The position numbers and the translations under genes are program-made. A stretch of DNA of 64,000 nt, taken from contig NZ_CP053748.1 of the NCBI RefSeq assembly GCF_024400215.1, positions 4,650,001-4,714,000 on the forward strand, read 5' to 3'. Positions 53,131 through 61,700 of this stretch are shown here, in pieces (position 1 is the first letter of the stretch; every line of letters starts with the position of its first letter). The stretch is from Massilia sp. erpn (GTDB taxonomy: Bacteria; Pseudomonadota; Gammaproteobacteria; Burkholderiales; Burkholderiaceae_D). The notes below the pieces were generated by a model, which had not been told where the DNA came from, searched no databases, and worked only from the letters and a program-made list of their open reading frames with translations.

Positions 53131-53793
53131 ATGAGCGACTCTATCCAACCCCAAATCCTTGTCGAAATCGCCGAACTGGCCCGCACGCTGGGCCATGCGC
53201 ACCGCGTTGCCTTGCTTTGCCATATCTCGGAAGAGGAAAGGCCGGTTGAAAAGCTGGCGGAGCTGGCGGGCCTGTCGTTGGCGAATGCCTCCCAGCATTT
53301 ACAGAATTTGAAGCGCGCTGGCTTTGTCGACGCCCGGCGCGACGGCAAGCGCATTCTCTATCGCCTGGGTAGCGGACCAGTGATGGTCCTGCTGGGAGGC
53401 TTGCAGCAGTTCGCCGAATTCAAGCGCGCCGAGCTGCGCCAGGTGGTGGTGGACAGCTTTGCCCAGCCCAGCCGCCTGCACGGCATTTCACGCGAGGAAT
53501 TACTGCTGCGCCTGGCCGATGGCGGCGTGACCCTGCTCGATGTGCGTCCAGAGCACGAATATGCGCTGGGCCATCTGCCCGGTGCCTTGAATATCCCGCT
53601 GGAGGAATTGCAGGGCCGCCTGGGCGAGTTGCCGCAGGGGCAGCAGATCGTGGCGTATTGCCGTGGCCCGTATTGCGTGTTGTCGCGGGATGCCGTGACC
53701 ATGCTGCGCGTCAGCGGTCTGAAAGCGCGCTGCCTGGAGAGCGGCTATCCCGACTGGCTGGCAGCCGGGTTGAAAGTGGAAAAAACCGGCTGA
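53131..53793 (+). CDS. ArsR-family regulator fused to a rhodanese domain
   Basis: 220 residues from the ATG at 53131 (a GTG two codons earlier is possible). N-terminal winged HTH about 10-90 (LARTLGHAHRVALLCHISEEERPVEKLAELAGLSLANASQHLQNLKRAGFV) without the metal-binding ELCVCDL motif. C-terminal rhodanese about 115-215 (GVTLLDVRPEHEYALGHLPGALNIPLEEL) with the active-site loop AYCRGPYCVLS. Such fusions sense sulfane sulfur or other thiol-reactive species. It probably represses itself and the divergent DUF2938 gene. Confidence 0.9.
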   Translation: MSDSIQPQILVEIAELARTLGHAHRVALLCHISEEERPVEKLAELAGLSLANASQHLQNLKRAGFVDARRDGKRILYRLGSGPVMVLLGGLQQFAEFKRAELRQVVVDSFAQPSRLHGISREELLLRLADGGVTLLDVRPEHEYALGHLPGALNIPLEELQGRLGELPQGQQIVAYCRGPYCVLSRDAVTMLRVSGLKARCLESGYPDWLAAGLKVEKTG

Positions 53794-53878
53794 GCCGCCG
53801 ATTGTTCGCTTGCGTACCGACGGCGCGCCCGACCATCGCCTAGGCTGCGGTTTGTGATCCACAGCGAAGGAGGGCATT

Positions 53879-54385
53879 TTGAAGCGTCTGACCAATGTGA
53901 TAGCGGCTGCAGCGGCTGTTTTTCTGCAGGTTCCCAGTGCCCAGGCGGCGGAAGAGAAGAGCATGAGCGATGTGAAGCTAAGTCTGGTGGTGCAGACGGA
54001 GCAGGGCCGGGTGCGGGTTGGCGTGGTCCTGAAAAACGAAGGGACGCGCACCGTCTACGTGCCGCGCACCCTGGCCGTGGATAAAGACCCGCCCGGCCGC
54101 CTGTTCGATGTGCGCGATGCCGATAGCGGCGAGAAGCTGGGTTATGAAGGCGTCATGATCAAGCGCGGCCCGCTGAAGGCCGCCGATTTCATGGAGCTGA
54201 AACCGGGCGCCGAGCAGCATAACAGCATCGACATCAGCAATAATTACCGTTTCAAGGCGGGCAAGCGCGTCTACCAGATCGCCTATGAAGGCCTGTATTG
54301 GGCCGATATGCGGGAGGAGCCGGATATGGCCAAGGCCTTGACGCTGACCTCCGCGCCGCTGCTGTTCACCTACGGCGGCAAATAA
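53879..54385 (+). CDS. Exported stand-alone homologue of the M35 protease N-terminal domain
   Basis: 168 residues from a TTG start, with GGAGGG seven bases upstream. Signal peptide about 1-23 (NVIAAAAAVFLQVPSAQA). The mature domain aligns with residues ~30-165 of the neighbouring M35 protease: LFDVRDADSGEKLGYEGVMIKRGPLKAADFMELKPG against LFEITRDGVKVPYEGKLVKRPAPTAADYLVIQPG. It lacks any protease domain. It is convergent with the protease gene, whose stop lies 45 bases beyond its own. It could be an inhibitor or folding helper of that protease; this is inference. Confidence 0.75.
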   Translation: MKRLTNVIAAAAAVFLQVPSAQAAEEKSMSDVKLSLVVQTEQGRVRVGVVLKNEGTRTVYVPRTLAVDKDPPGRLFDVRDADSGEKLGYEGVMIKRGPLKAADFMELKPGAEQHNSIDISNNYRFKAGKRVYQIAYEGLYWADMREEPDMAKALTLTSAPLLFTYGGK

Positions 54386-54429
54386 GGCCATCCGGCCTGC
54401 GGGGTGCAGGGGAATGGCCTGGCGCCGGT

Positions 54430-55494
54430 TTATGGCAGGGATGGGGTGTTCTCGCCGAAGTATTCGTGCGAATCGGCGTTGTCGATGGCCTGGGTGGGAT
54501 TGCTGATGGCCAGGCTGGCCGCCGCCGACTGGCCATAGGCCCAGTCATCGGTGCCTGCCACCACAGTGAAGTGGCTCATCTCATGCACCAGGGTGCCGCC
54601 TTTGGAGTCGGTGCCGGTGGTTGGCGCCGGCCAGAAGGCGTTGCAGACGTAGATCTTGTACGGCTGGTTCGGATACACGTAGGCGTAATAACTTTCCTTG
54701 CAGCCGCAATCGACCACCACCGCTTTGTTGGCGAAAGCATCCTTGATGGCGTTGAAGTGGGATTTCACCGTGTTAAAGCGGCTGGAGTTGTAGGCGCCGA
54801 ACCATTTGGTATAGCGCTGCCCTGGCGTGCCGGCCAGATAGCTCACACTGTTGCCCGCCATGTTTTGCGCTGCCGTGTAGGCGGCCTTGATCTGGGTCTG
54901 CTGCGAGGCGCTGCATTGGGTGAAGGACAGGCTGCCCGCCAGTGCGGCGTCCTGTTCGGCCGCTTTCTGGGCGGGGCTGGCATCGCCTTCGATCCAGACC
55001 GAAACGGCTTCCGATTGCAGCAGGCCGGCGGTTTTTTCATCGGCGGCGCGTTCGCCTTTTTCGGTGCGCACCGGTGCTGCCGTCTTGCTCTGGAAGCGGA
55101 TCGAGTAGTCGCCCGTCACGCTCATATCGTAGAGGTGGGACAGTTCCACCGTGGCGGTGTAGGCCTTGCCCGGCTGGATCACCAGGTAGTCGGCGGCGGT
55201 GGGCGCGGGGCGCTTCACCAGCTTGCCCTCATACGGCACTTTCACGCCGTCGCGCGTGATCTCGAACAGCGATTGTTCGATGGCGCCGAAAGGCGTGTGC
55301 CAGCGCAGGATTTTCTCGGCTGTGTCGCCGCTGTTAAACATGGTCACGCGCACCACCACATCATCCCCTGTGCCGAGGGCTTTCTTCTCCATGCTGACGC
55401 TGGCGACCAGGCCGCTGGCGGCCGCGCTGGCGCTGAAGCAAAGAGCAACTGCCAAAACCGAACCGCCAAGCTTGAGGCGTTGATTCAAGTTCAT
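54430..55494 (-). CDS. Secreted M35 (aspzincin) metalloendopeptidase, peptidyl-Lys type
   Basis: 354 residues. Signal peptide about 1-26, an N-terminal Ig-like propeptide domain (about 28-170), and a catalytic domain with HEMSH at residues 304-308 and the aspzincin third ligand Asp317 in GTDDWAYG. Cysteines at 263/265 and 284 suit a disulfide. The C-terminal NADSHEYFGEN is typical of the peptidyl-Lys metalloendopeptidase/ampullosporin-type bacterial members. It cleaves extracellular proteins, in peptidyl-Lys enzymes before lysine; the exact specificity is not known. Confidence 0.9.
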   Translation of the reverse strand: MNLNQRLKLGGSVLAVALCFSASAAASGLVASVSMEKKALGTGDDVVVRVTMFNSGDTAEKILRWHTPFGAIEQSLFEITRDGVKVPYEGKLVKRPAPTAADYLVIQPGKAYTATVELSHLYDMSVTGDYSIRFQSKTAAPVRTEKGERAADEKTAGLLQSEAVSVWIEGDASPAQKAAEQDAALAGSLSFTQCSASQQTQIKAAYTAAQNMAGNSVSYLAGTPGQRYTKWFGAYNSSRFNTVKSHFNAIKDAFANKAVVVDCGCKESYYAYVYPNQPYKIYVCNAFWPAPTTGTDSKGGTLVHEMSHFTVVAGTDDWAYGQSAAASLAISNPTQAIDNADSHEYFGENTPSLP

Positions 55495-55710
55495 GCTTTG
55501 TCTCCGTGAGGTTGGTTGTTTTTAACGATGAGACCGGCTTGCGGGCCAGCTCATCGATACATCCTCACACAGCAGCGGAATGGCCGTAAACGCCGATTTG
55601 CCAGAAATGCTGAAATTTCGCCAAACTCGGCATTTGCGCAACATTCTGCGATTTCTTTAGCGAAATTTAGCCGAAGAAAGCGTATAGATTTAAACAGATG
55701 GCAGATTTTG

Positions 55711-56241
55711 TTAAGAATGGGACAGTCCGGCCAGGGGCACGGCACTGCCGGTTTTGATGCGGTCCAGCGCCACCAGGGTGCGGAAGCGTTTCACGTTCGG
55801 ATTGCCGAAAAACAGGCGGCGCGTCAGCGCGTCGTATTCGGCCATGGTAGCGGCCAGGATCACCAGCACGAAGTCGGCGTCGCCCGTCACGTAATAGCAT
55901 TGCTGGATTTCGGGCGCGGCCACGAAGGCCGCCTTGATCGCGTCCAGCAAGTCCAGCCGCTCGCTCTCGATATACACCTCGGTGAGGATGGTGAGCGGCT
56001 TGCCGACCAGGTTCGGATCGACCAGGGCGGTGTTGGCGGCGATCACGCCGGATTCTTCCATGGCCTTGATGCGGCGCTGCACGGCGGGCGCGGACAGGTG
56101 CACCCGCTCGCCAATGGTACGCAGCGGTGTGCGGTTGTCCTGTTGCAGGATGTCCAGGATGGCGTAATCGAAATTATCCAATTGCGGCACGATTGCCTTA
56201 CAAAGTTGCGTAGAGAGCTGCATTTTAGAGAATTTCTCCAT
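55711..56241 (-). CDS. Lrp/AsnC-family transcriptional regulator
   Basis: 176 residues (a second ATG at 56223 with GGAG 12 bases before it may be the true start). HTH LDNFDYAILDILQQDNRTPLRTIGERVHLSAPAVQRRIKAMEESGVI, then the RAM effector domain (LTILTEVYIESE, IQQCYYVTGDADFVLVILAATMAEYDALTRRLFF). Divergent from dpaL, 45 bases apart, so it is probably its substrate-responsive regulator. Confidence 0.92.
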   Translation of the reverse strand: MEKFSKMQLSTQLCKAIVPQLDNFDYAILDILQQDNRTPLRTIGERVHLSAPAVQRRIKAMEESGVIAANTALVDPNLVGKPLTILTEVYIESERLDLLDAIKAAFVAAPEIQQCYYVTGDADFVLVILAATMAEYDALTRRLFFGNPNVKRFRTLVALDRIKTGSAVPLAGLSHS

Positions 56242-56286
56242 GGGCCGCGCAATAAGATTTCTTCCATCGGACTGAAGGGAGAAATC

Positions 56287-57438
56287 ATGTTTTTACTGAA
56301 CCATACAAAAGAACTGGCGGCCGGCGATGCGGCCCTGTTCAGCGACAAGGAGCTGGCGCTGGTGCGCGCCCGTCTGGCATGCCTGCCGGACTTCGCGCCG
56401 ACGCCGCTGCACGCTCTGCCAGGACTGGCGCGCGCGACCGGAGTCGGCGCCATCCATGTCAAGGACGAGAGCCGGCGCATGAAACTGGGCAGTTTCAAGG
56501 CGCTGGGCGGCATGTATGCCACTCTCAGCCTGCTGCTGGAAGCGGCGGGCAAGGCTCTGGCATGCGAGCCGGGCTGGCATGAGCTCTACCATCCGGCGCT
56601 GCGCGCGGCCCTGGCTTCGCAGACCGTGTGCTGCGCCACCGATGGCAACCATGGCCGGGCCGTGGCGGCGGCGGCGCGGCTGGCGGGCGCCCAGGCGCAT
56701 ATCTTTGTGCATGCGGGCGTCAGCCGCCAGCGCCTGCTGGCGATCCGGCAGTACGGTGCAAGAGTCAGCATCGTCCGCGGCAAGTATGACGATGCGGTGG
56801 CCGAGGCGCGCCGCATTAGTGCCGAGCGTGGCTGGCACCTGGTGTCGGATACCGCCTGGCCGGCTTATGAGCGCATTCCAGCCCGCATCATGCAGGGCTA
56901 TACCGTGCTGCTTGACGAAGCCCTGGCCGATATGGCGCAGCCGCCCAGCCACGTTTTTGTGCAGGCGGGCGTGGGCGGCCTGGCGGGTGCGCTGGCGGCC
57001 AGGCTGGCGCTGCGCTTCGGCCGCGAGCAGCCGCGCCTGATTGTGGTCGAACCGCAACGCGCCGCCTGTCTTTATGCAAGCTGCCTGGCGCGCGAACCGG
57101 TCAATGTGGACCCCGCTCAGCCGACTGTGATGGCCATGCTGGAGTGTTATCAGCCGTCCTTGCTGGCCTGGCGCATTCTGGCCGCCACGGCCCATGCTTT
57201 CATGGCGGTGGACGAAGAAACGGCGCGTGCGGCGGTGCTGTGCCTGGAGCGGCCGGCGAGCGGCGATCCACGTGTTCCCAGCAGCGAAAGCGGGGCGGCG
57301 GGCCTGGCGGGCTTGCTGCATGCCGCCGCCGAGCCAGCCATGCGCTCGGCTTTTGGCCTGGATCGCCACTCGTGCGTGCTGCTGATTGCCAGCGAAGGCG
57401 CCACTGAGCCGATCGGGCAATTCCGCGAGCCGATGTGA
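56287..57438 (+). CDS. dpaL: Diaminopropionate ammonia-lyase (PLP, fold type II)
   Basis: 383 residues from the ATG at 56287 with GAAGGGAG upstream. It converts 2,3-diaminopropionate to pyruvate and ammonia. The PLP lysine is Lys71 in ESRRMKLGSFKALGG; CCATDGNHGRAVAAAARLAGAQAHIF, YGARVSIVRGKYDDAVAEA and VFVQAGVGGLAGALAA are the phosphate loop and active-site blocks; the end SEGATEP is conserved. It lies beside its probable Lrp-type regulator. Diaminopropionate is also a building block of peptide siderophores, but the link to the NRPS downstream is only positional. Confidence 0.92.
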   Translation: MFLLNHTKELAAGDAALFSDKELALVRARLACLPDFAPTPLHALPGLARATGVGAIHVKDESRRMKLGSFKALGGMYATLSLLLEAAGKALACEPGWHELYHPALRAALASQTVCCATDGNHGRAVAAAARLAGAQAHIFVHAGVSRQRLLAIRQYGARVSIVRGKYDDAVAEARRISAERGWHLVSDTAWPAYERIPARIMQGYTVLLDEALADMAQPPSHVFVQAGVGGLAGALAARLALRFGREQPRLIVVEPQRAACLYASCLAREPVNVDPAQPTVMAMLECYQPSLLAWRILAATAHAFMAVDEETARAAVLCLERPASGDPRVPSSESGAAGLAGLLHAAAEPAMRSAFGLDRHSCVLLIASEGATEPIGQFREPM

Positions 57439-57536
57439 GGCGGGGAGGCGCAGTTCTCCGGATGTAACATATTTTTCGAGGAGAACTACTAAAAAAGACA
57501 CATTGCAAAAAAGGCCAGTATCTGCGATGATTTGTA

Positions 57537-57556
57537 AACGCGAATCATTATCATTT
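57537..57556 (+). promoter_or_regulatory. Fur-box-like site upstream of the ECF sigma factor gene
   Basis: AACGCGAATCATTATCATTT matches the second half of the Fur consensus well (AATCATTATCATTT), 21 bases before the start codon. It suggests iron-repressed expression of the sigma factor. Confidence 0.65.
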
Positions 57557-57576
57557 AAATTTTTCTGCAGATACCT

Positions 57577-58083
57577 ATGCCCATCTCCTCCGCTGTCGAT
57601 ATCCGCCAGCTTTTCATCGCATCCCGCGCCCAGCTGCGCGATGCCGCCGCCCGCATTCTGGGGTGCCGGCAGCGCGCCGAAGACGTGGTGCAGGACGCTT
57701 ACCTGAAGCTGGCCGACGGCATTGAAGAGCTGCATATCCTCAACCCCGGCGCCTATCTGTTTCAGCTGGTGCGCAATCTGGCCATCGACCGCCACCGCCG
57801 TTCGGCTTTCGAACAGCAAGTATTTTCGCCCGGAGAGGAAGCGCTGCAGGCGGGATCGAACGTGACGCCCGAGATCCAGGCGATCCACACCCAGCATCTG
57901 GTGCTGGTGGCGCGCGCCCTAGACAAGCTGCCGGAGCGTACCCGCGCCGCATTCGAGCTGCACCGCCTGGCCGGCAAAACCCAGCGCGAAGTGGCGGCCG
58001 ACCTGGGCATCTCCACCACGCTGGTCAACTTCATGATCCGCGATGCGATGGAATGCTGCCGCGATGCCTTGCGGGTCGCCTGA
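57577..58083 (+). CDS. ECF RNA polymerase sigma factor, FecI-like
   Basis: 168 residues. Sigma region 2 (LRDAAARILGCRQRAEDVVQDAYLKLADG, NPGAYLFQLVRNLAIDRHRR) and region 4 (LDKLPERTRAAFELHRLAGKTQREVAADLGISTTLVNFMIRDAMECC), as in iron-starvation FecI/PvdS-type factors. The weak ribosome site fits regulated expression. Followed by a minimal DUF4880 protein, MbtH and an NRPS, so it most likely drives siderophore synthesis or uptake genes. Confidence 0.92.
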   Translation: MPISSAVDIRQLFIASRAQLRDAAARILGCRQRAEDVVQDAYLKLADGIEELHILNPGAYLFQLVRNLAIDRHRRSAFEQQVFSPGEEALQAGSNVTPEIQAIHTQHLVLVARALDKLPERTRAAFELHRLAGKTQREVAADLGISTTLVNFMIRDAMECCRDALRVA

Positions 58084-58162
58084 AAATCCGGGTTGCGCCA
58101 GTTGATATAATTGGGATGGACGGCGTCAATGGAGACGCCGTGCCTCTTCTATCAGCAAGGCC

Positions 58163-58369
58163 ATGACTATAAATATAAACGGCGACCAGCACTGGCAAAC
58201 CGCCCTCGATTGGATACAGCGCGAACACGAAAATGCGCTTGATGCAGGCGCGCAGGCCGAATTGGCGGCGTGGCTGAAAGCCTCCCCCGATCATCTGAAA
58301 GCATATGAGGAAGCGCGCCGCGTATGGCTGGCCGCAGGCTTGGTTCCGCCGGCTGGCGGCAGCATTTAA
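58163..58369 (+). CDS. Minimal DUF4880 (FecR N-terminal-like) protein
   Basis: 68 residues consisting of one DUF4880 domain: WQTALDWIQREHENALDAGAQAELAAWLKASPDHLKAYEEARRVW. Full FecR anti-sigma factors add a membrane helix and the periplasmic FecR domain; both are absent here, with the stop in normal context. It lies 79 bases after the sigma factor gene and could be a cytosolic sigma modulator. AAGG precedes the ATG. Confidence 0.82.
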   Translation: MTININGDQHWQTALDWIQREHENALDAGAQAELAAWLKASPDHLKAYEEARRVWLAAGLVPPAGGSI

Positions 58370-58498
58370 GCCAGCGGATTTTTCCTTACCCACTGCATTA
58401 AATTTCGCTTTGCCTCATGCGTCATAGGGGAGAGTAGTGCCGCTGGCCTTCCATGTCGGAATGCGCGGCGCTGCCTTCACCATGATGAGGTATAGCGC

Positions 58499-58729
58499 AT
58501 GTCCACCAGTTGCTTCGACCGTGAAGACGAAGTCTTCATCGTCCTCGTAAATCACGAAGAACAATACTCGATCTGGCCGCAATGGAAAGCGGTCCCCGGC
58601 GGCTGGAGCGCGGTCGAGGGTGTCAGCGGCAACAAGAAGGCCGTGCTGGAATACGTCGAGCGGACCTGGACCGATATGCGTCCCAAGTCGCTGCGCGACT
58701 GGATGGCTGAACAAGCCAGCGCCCACTGA
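58499..58729 (+). CDS. MbtH-family protein
   Basis: 76 residues with the MbtH signature: FIVLVNHEEQYSIWPQWKAVPGGW and WTDMRPKSLRDWMAEQ. MbtH proteins bind and stabilise NRPS adenylation domains. Directly upstream (15 bases) of the NRPS gene, whose A domain it presumably serves. Confidence 0.95.
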   Translation: MSTSCFDREDEVFIVLVNHEEQYSIWPQWKAVPGGWSAVEGVSGNKKAVLEYVERTWTDMRPKSLRDWMAEQASAH

Positions 58730-58744
58730 TCCGCAGGACGTCCG

Positions 58745-61700
58745 ATGCCAAATCAGTCGCCCGCGCGCCATTATCCCGAGAATTTTGTCGCCCATCTGCG
58801 CGCGCTTGCGGCGCAGCGCCCCGACGACACCGCCCTGATCGTGGTGGCCGAGCGGGATGGCGAAGCCCTCGATACCCCGGTTTCCTATGCGCTGCTGGAG
58901 CGGCGCGTGCGTGCGCTGGCGGCGCAGCTGCAGCGCCGTTTCAGCCCCGGCGAGCGCGTTCTGCTATTGCTGGATAACGATGATCACTATGTGATCAGCT
59001 TCTTTGCCTGCATGTATGCGGGACTGATCGCCGTGCCGGTGTTTCCGCCCGAATCGGCGCGGCCGCAGCATCTGGCGCGCCTGGCCGGCATCGCGGAGGA
59101 TGCGCAGGCGGCTTGCATCCTGACTTCCGGCGCGATTCTTGAAATGGTGGGCGGCGCGATGAGCGCTTTTGGCGGCGCGGCGGTGATCGCGGCCGACAGC
59201 ATGGACATCGGCATGGCGGAGGAGTGGGCCGAGCGCGAGCCATTGAGCGGCGACGTCGCTTTTCTGCAGTACACCTCGGGTTCGACCTCGACGCCCAAGG
59301 GGGTGATGGTCACGCACGGCAATCTGATGGCGAACGAACGTGCCATCGAGGCAACCATGGATGTGCGGGCCAACGATGTCTTCGTCTCGTGGCTGCCGCT
59401 GTACCACGATATGGGCCTGATCGGCGGCTTGCTGCAGCCTTTCCATCGCGGTATTCCTGTCGGATTGATGACGCCCCGGTTCTTCCTGGAGCGACCGGTG
59501 CGCTGGCTGCAGGCGGTTGCGCGCCTGCGCGCCACCATCAGCGGCGGGCCGGATTTCGCATTCCGGCTTTGTCTGGAACGGGTCAGGGAAGAGCAGATTG
59601 CGCGGCTGGACCTGTCAAGCTGGCGGCTGGCGTTTTCCGGCGCGGAGCCGGTGCGTTACGACACCCTGCGCGATTTCATTGCGCATACGGCGCCGGCGGG
59701 ATTTTCGGGCTCCTCCGTTTACCCCTGCTACGGCCTGGCTGAAGCGACGCTGCTGCTGACCGGCGGCCGCCGCGCGGACGGCATATGCGCCCAGGGCTTT
59801 TCCGCCGACAGCCTGGCGCAGGGCAAGGCGCGTCCCGACGCCGGCGGCAAGATGCTGGTGGCTTGCGGCGCGATCGCTCCCGATCATGTGCTGGAAATTA
59901 TCGATTCCGCATCGGGGCGCGTGCTGGAAGCGGGATGCGCGGGCGAGATTCAGGCCAGCGGTCCAAGCATCGCCAGCGGCTACTGGCGGCGGGAGGAAGC
60001 CAGCACCGAAACCTTTGTCGAACGTGATGGGCGGCGCTGGCTGCGCACCGGCGATCTGGGCTTCCTGCATGAGGGCCAGCTGTATATCACGGGCCGCATC
60101 AAGGATTTGATTATTGTGCGGGGCCAGAATATCTATCCCCAGGATGTCGAGCGCGGCATCGAGGCCGAGGTGGAGGCAGCGCGCAAGGGCCGCGTAGCCG
60201 CCTTTGCGGTCGCCATGCCCGATGGCGGCGAAGGCGTGGGCGTGGCCGTGGAGGTTTCGCGCGGCCTGCAAAAGCTGGTGCCGGTCAAGGTGCTGGTGGA
60301 TGCCTTGAGTCAGGCGGTCGTGGCGGCATGCCGGGAACCGGCGTCGGTCGTGGTGCTGCTGAATCCCGGCGCATTGCCCAAGACTTCCAGCGGCAAGCTG
60401 CAGCGCGGCGCCTGCCGCAAGGGATGGCAGGATGGCACGCTGGATGCGTATGCGGTCTACCAGTTCGGGGCGTTCGCGTCCGGTGGGCCGGCCGATGGCG
60501 GGAACCAGGAACCACTGAACGAAGCCGAGGCGGTGCTGGCCGCGCTATGGCGCGAAGTGCTCAAGCGCGATGCGTCGGTGGCGTTTGCGCGCGATGCCCA
60601 TTTCCTCGCCAGCGGCGGCAATTCGCTGGCGGCGGTGCAATTGGCGGCGCGCATCGGGGAGCGCTGGAATATCGATTTCCCGGTGCGGTTTATATTCGAG
60701 CAGCCGCAGCTCGGCGCCATGGCGGCGGCGATTGCCCGCCAGCCCCAGGGTGGTGCAGGCAAGGCGGCGCTGTCGCCCATCGTGCCGCTGCCTGCGGAGC
60801 GGCGCCGCCAGGCGCTGCCACTGTCGCATGCGCAGCAAAGGCAATGGTTCCTGTGGCAGATGGCGCCGGAGAGCTGCGCCTATCACGTCAGCGGCGCGCT
60901 GCGCTATGCCGGTGCTCTGGACTCCGCGGCCTTGCACGAAGCATTCGATGCCCTGATTGCCCGCCATGAGCCGCTGCGCACCTTGTTCCAGGCCGGCGCG
61001 GACGGCAGGGGCGAGCAGTGGATACAGGCTGAAATGCCGCTGGACTGGTCGGAAATCGACCTGCGCGGCCTACCCGAAAATGAGCGCGAGCCGCAGGCCT
61101 TGCGGCTGGCTGAAGAATTGAATGCGCGCCCGTTCGATTTGTGCCATGGTCCGCTGCTACGCGCGGCGCTGCTGCGGCTTGGCGACGAGGCGCATATTCT
61201 GGCAGTGGCGATGCACCATATCGTGTCGGACGGCGTGTCGATGCAGGTGCTGCTGGCCGAACTGGCCGCGCATTATCGCGCCCATCTGCCTGGCGGCACG
61301 GCGGCATTGGCCGCGCTGCCGGTGCAGTATGCGGATTACGCGGCATGGCAGCATGCATGGCTGAAGGAGGGCGCCGGAGCGCGCCAGCTGGCTTACTGGC
61401 GCGAGCAGCTGGGCGGAGAACAGCCGGTGCTGGCATTGCCCGTCGATCGCGCGCGGCCGCCGGTGGCGAACTACCGGGCCGCCGCCCACCGTCTGGAGCT
61501 GGAGCCGCAACTGCTGAACGCCCTGGGCGAATGCGCCCATCGCGCCGGCGGCACGCTGTTCATGGCGCTGCTGGCGGGCTTCCAGGTACTGTTGCACCGC
61601 TATACCGGCCAGTCCGATATCCGCGTCGGCATCCCCATCGCCAATCGCCAGCGTATCGAGACCGAGGGACTGATTGGCTTCTTCGTCAATACCCAGGTGC

